A DNA stretch of 7,076 bases from an uncultured Bacilli bacterium. Lineage in GTDB: Bacteria; Bacillota_I; Bacilli_A; ML615J-28; CAG-698. The DNA lies in assembly GCA_947627395.1 (NCBI GenBank), contig CANQVW010000078.1, forward strand, positions 1-7,076, written 5' to 3'. Shown here in pieces: positions 6,334 through 7,076 of the stretch (within the stretch, counting starts at the first letter, position 1; the number at the start of each line of letters is the position of its first letter). The translations under genes and the position numbers were made by a program. The notes below the pieces were generated by a model, which saw only the letters and a list, made by a program, of their open reading frames with translations, was not told the DNA's origin and did no database searches.

Positions 6334-6652
6334 TAGGTTTTATTAAGAAGAAACTGAATTATATTATTGTAAATCTAGATATTATGATCCTAATGTATGT
6401 AGATGGATATCAATAGATGATATAAATTTTTTAGATTCTGAATCTGTTAATGGATTAAATTTATATTGTTATTGTGTTAATAATCCAGTGATGTGCGCTG
6501 ATCCTAGTGGAAATTTCATATTGGTGTCACTAATTGGTGGATTGGTAATTGGAGCATTCGCCGCAAGTGCCTTTAATGCAATAAAACAATTGAAAAACAA
6601 TCCAAATTGTTTAAAACAATCCAAATTGTTTTTATGTAAAAGTTTTTACTAG
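6334..6652 (+). pseudogene. orphan Rhs core-plus-tip module (second copy, no start)
   Basis: A second copy of the end of the Rhs core begins 15 bases after the putative immunity gene. From 6347 the frame reads EETELYYCKSRYYDPNVCRW, ISIDDINFLDSESVNGLNLY, CYCVNNPVMCADPSGNF, then a new tip ILVSLIGGLVIGAFAASAFNAIKQL ending at TAG 6650. Just upstream, TAGGTTTTATTAAGAAGAA (6334-6352) resembles a damaged version of the YRGYYYDEE codons. The copy parallels 5390-5575 residue by residue and shares 13 identical bases at the ADPS codons (5561-5573 and 6497-6509), but the tips diverge afterwards. It better preserves the consensus (RYYDP, NNPVM, DPSG) than the first copy. No start codon or ribosome binding site is present, as expected for displaced tip cassettes that work only after recombination into a full-length gene. 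Confidence 0.82.
6594..6631 (+). repeat. perfect 19-bp tandem duplication, each unit a small hairpin
   Basis: AAAACAATCCAAATTGTTT occurs at 6594-6612 and again, without a gap, at 6613-6631. Each unit is self-complementary (AAACAAT / ATTGTTT around a CCAA loop). The second unit is followed by two more T, so it could act as a very weak terminator. Because 19 is not a multiple of three, the duplication shifts the reading frame of the orphan tip: with two copies the frame stops at 6650, and with one copy removed it would continue as NPNCFYVKVFTSVLKELF to the TAA at 6684. Confidence 0.9.
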
Positions 6653-6756
6653 TGTTTTAAAAGAATTATTTAAGAAGATAAGATAACTGAAGTTACAGGT
6701 TTGTTTTTAGTTTTATTAAGATGAATTTTAAAAAATGAGAAACGGGTATCACTTTG

Positions 6757-6781
6757 AAAAAGTATTAACAAAAGTAAAAAA
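6757..6781 (+). repeat. 25-bp direct repeat, right copy (partner at 4120-4144)
   Basis: The copy here is A5-GTATTAAC-A4-GT-A6, with 24 of 25 positions identical to the copy following the terminator at the left edge of the island. It ends five bases before the rplM -35 box. The two copies together enclose the whole Rhs remnant. Confidence 0.7.
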
Positions 6782-6786
6782 ATCTC

Positions 6787-6815
6787 TTGACAAGTGAATC
6801 GAAAAAGTGTAATAT
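6787..6815 (+). promoter_or_regulatory. sigma-A promoter of rplM
   Basis: The -35 is a perfect TTGACA (6787-6792) and the -10 is TAATAT (6810-6815), with a 17-base spacer and an A-rich upstream element. Transcription would begin near 6821, leaving a leader of about 87 bases before the rplM ATG. It is the strongest promoter match in the window, as expected for a ribosomal protein operon. Confidence 0.85.
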
Positions 6816-6851
6816 ATTAGAGGTACATTTTATTAACCCACAAATAAAAGC

Positions 6852-6900
6852 CCTTAAACAATTAGATAAAATCCACATTATCTAAAATAAAATAAGGAGG
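6852..6900 (+). promoter_or_regulatory. structured rplM leader; possible L13 autoregulatory element overlapping the ribosome binding site
   Basis: A perfect 8-bp stem TTAGATAA (6862-6869) / TTATCTAA (6878-6885) closes the loop AATCCACA. Outside it, CCTTA (6852-6856) can pair with TAAGG (6893-6897), which is the first part of the AAGGAGG ribosome binding site (6894-6900). The leader could therefore switch between a closed form masking part of the ribosome binding site and an open form. L13 leaders that let the protein repress its own operon are known in Firmicutes. Whether this is that Rfam family or only a local hairpin I cannot tell; the pairing is AT-rich and modest in strength. Confidence 0.4.
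6894..6900 (+). promoter_or_regulatory. ribosome binding site of rplM
   Basis: AAGGAGG, a full match to the anti-Shine-Dalgarno core, lies 7 bases before ATG 6908 and fixes the start. It is the strongest ribosome binding site in the window. Confidence 0.92.
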
Positions 6901-6907
6901 ACCAAAA

Positions 6908-7076
6908 ATGAATAAATCATATATGCCAAGTGCACAAAAAATCGAGCGCAAATGGTATGTAATTGATGCTGAAGGAGTTGTGTTAGGAAGACTTGCAACC
7001 GAAGTTGCATCGATCTTAAGAGGAAAACATAAACCAACCTTTACTCCAAATATGGATAGCGGAGATTACGTTATCA
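6908..7076 (+). CDS. rplM: 50S ribosomal protein L13, N-terminal part (3' end outside window)
   Basis: The first 56 codons of ribosomal protein L13, an early-assembly protein of the large subunit. The start region reads MNKSYMPSAQKIERKWYVID, followed by the highly conserved AEGVVLGRLATEVASILRGK (about 21-40) and HKPTFTPNMDSGDYVI (41-56), which match the usual L13 N-terminus (W-Y-V-I-D-A-x-G-x-x-L-G-R-L-A-S ... L-R-G-K ... P-x-x-D-x-G-D). The frame is open to the window edge; the family is normally about 145 residues, so roughly 90 codons lie beyond. It has its own strong promoter and ribosome binding site, and in most Firmicutes it is followed by rpsI (S9), which would be just outside. The gene appears normal despite the adjacent decayed island. 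Confidence 0.97.
   Translation, partial: MNKSYMPSAQKIERKWYVIDAEGVVLGRLATEVASILRGKHKPTFTPNMDSGDYVI

Noticed and set aside
6594..6631. Start of a CRISPR array or a strong terminator
   Set aside because: Two 19-bp units abut with no spacer and no cas gene is present. The stems are nearly all A/T with only a short T tail, so termination would be weak at best.
4120..6781. Insertion sequence or composite transposon delimited by the 25-bp repeats
   Set aside because: No transposase or integrase coding, no terminal inverted repeats, and the repeats are A-rich and adjoin promoters. Kept only as a direct repeat of uncertain origin.

Overview
The window is low-GC DNA from a Firmicutes-type bacterium (Bacilli, Erysipelotrichia or a related gut lineage). 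The support is AT-rich codon use, strong AAGGAGG-type ribosome binding sites, consensus sigma-A promoters, and the protein families present. TGA is a stop here: it ends the antiporter gene, and every Trp in the housekeeping genes is TGG, so a mycoplasma-type code is unlikely.

Layout, all on the + strand. (1) 1-4053 is a tightly packed housekeeping run: the 3' end of pfkA (6-phosphofructokinase), metG (methionyl-tRNA synthetase, short form), a CPA2/Kef-like cation:proton antiporter, and a YitT-family membrane protein. Intergenic gaps are 6 bp or less, or the genes overlap. An intrinsic terminator at 4082-4119 ends the run. (2) 4120-6756 is an accessory island holding a decayed Rhs/YD-repeat polymorphic toxin locus. 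It has a LamG-like lectin segment interrupted by one TGA, then YD repeats, then a frameshifted stretch, then the Rhs-associated core and a C-terminal tip. An intact 143-aa two-helix membrane protein follows directly and is a candidate immunity protein. Fifteen bases after it begins a second, headless copy of the Rhs core with a different tip, an 'orphan tip' module. The orphan's end is scrambled by a perfect 19-bp tandem duplication. (3) 6757-7076 is the promoter, a structured leader and the 5' end of rplM (ribosomal protein L13), running off the window.

The island is bracketed by a 25-bp direct repeat with one mismatch (4120-4144 and 6757-6781). Each copy lies just upstream of a promoter-like -35/-10 pair. 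This suggests that the island arose by duplication or insertion at the rplM promoter, or that both transcripts carry the same upstream promoter element.

How it fits together: the first four genes look like one transcript of metabolic, translation and transport functions with no evident shared pathway. The Rhs island has the known arrangement of interbacterial polymorphic toxins (core, variable tip, immunity gene, then silent core-tip cassettes). The large protein is dead in this genome, while the putative immunity gene still has an open frame and a good ribosome binding site. No transposase, integrase, tRNA, rRNA or CRISPR array was seen. The stretch 6653-6756 has no supported gene.
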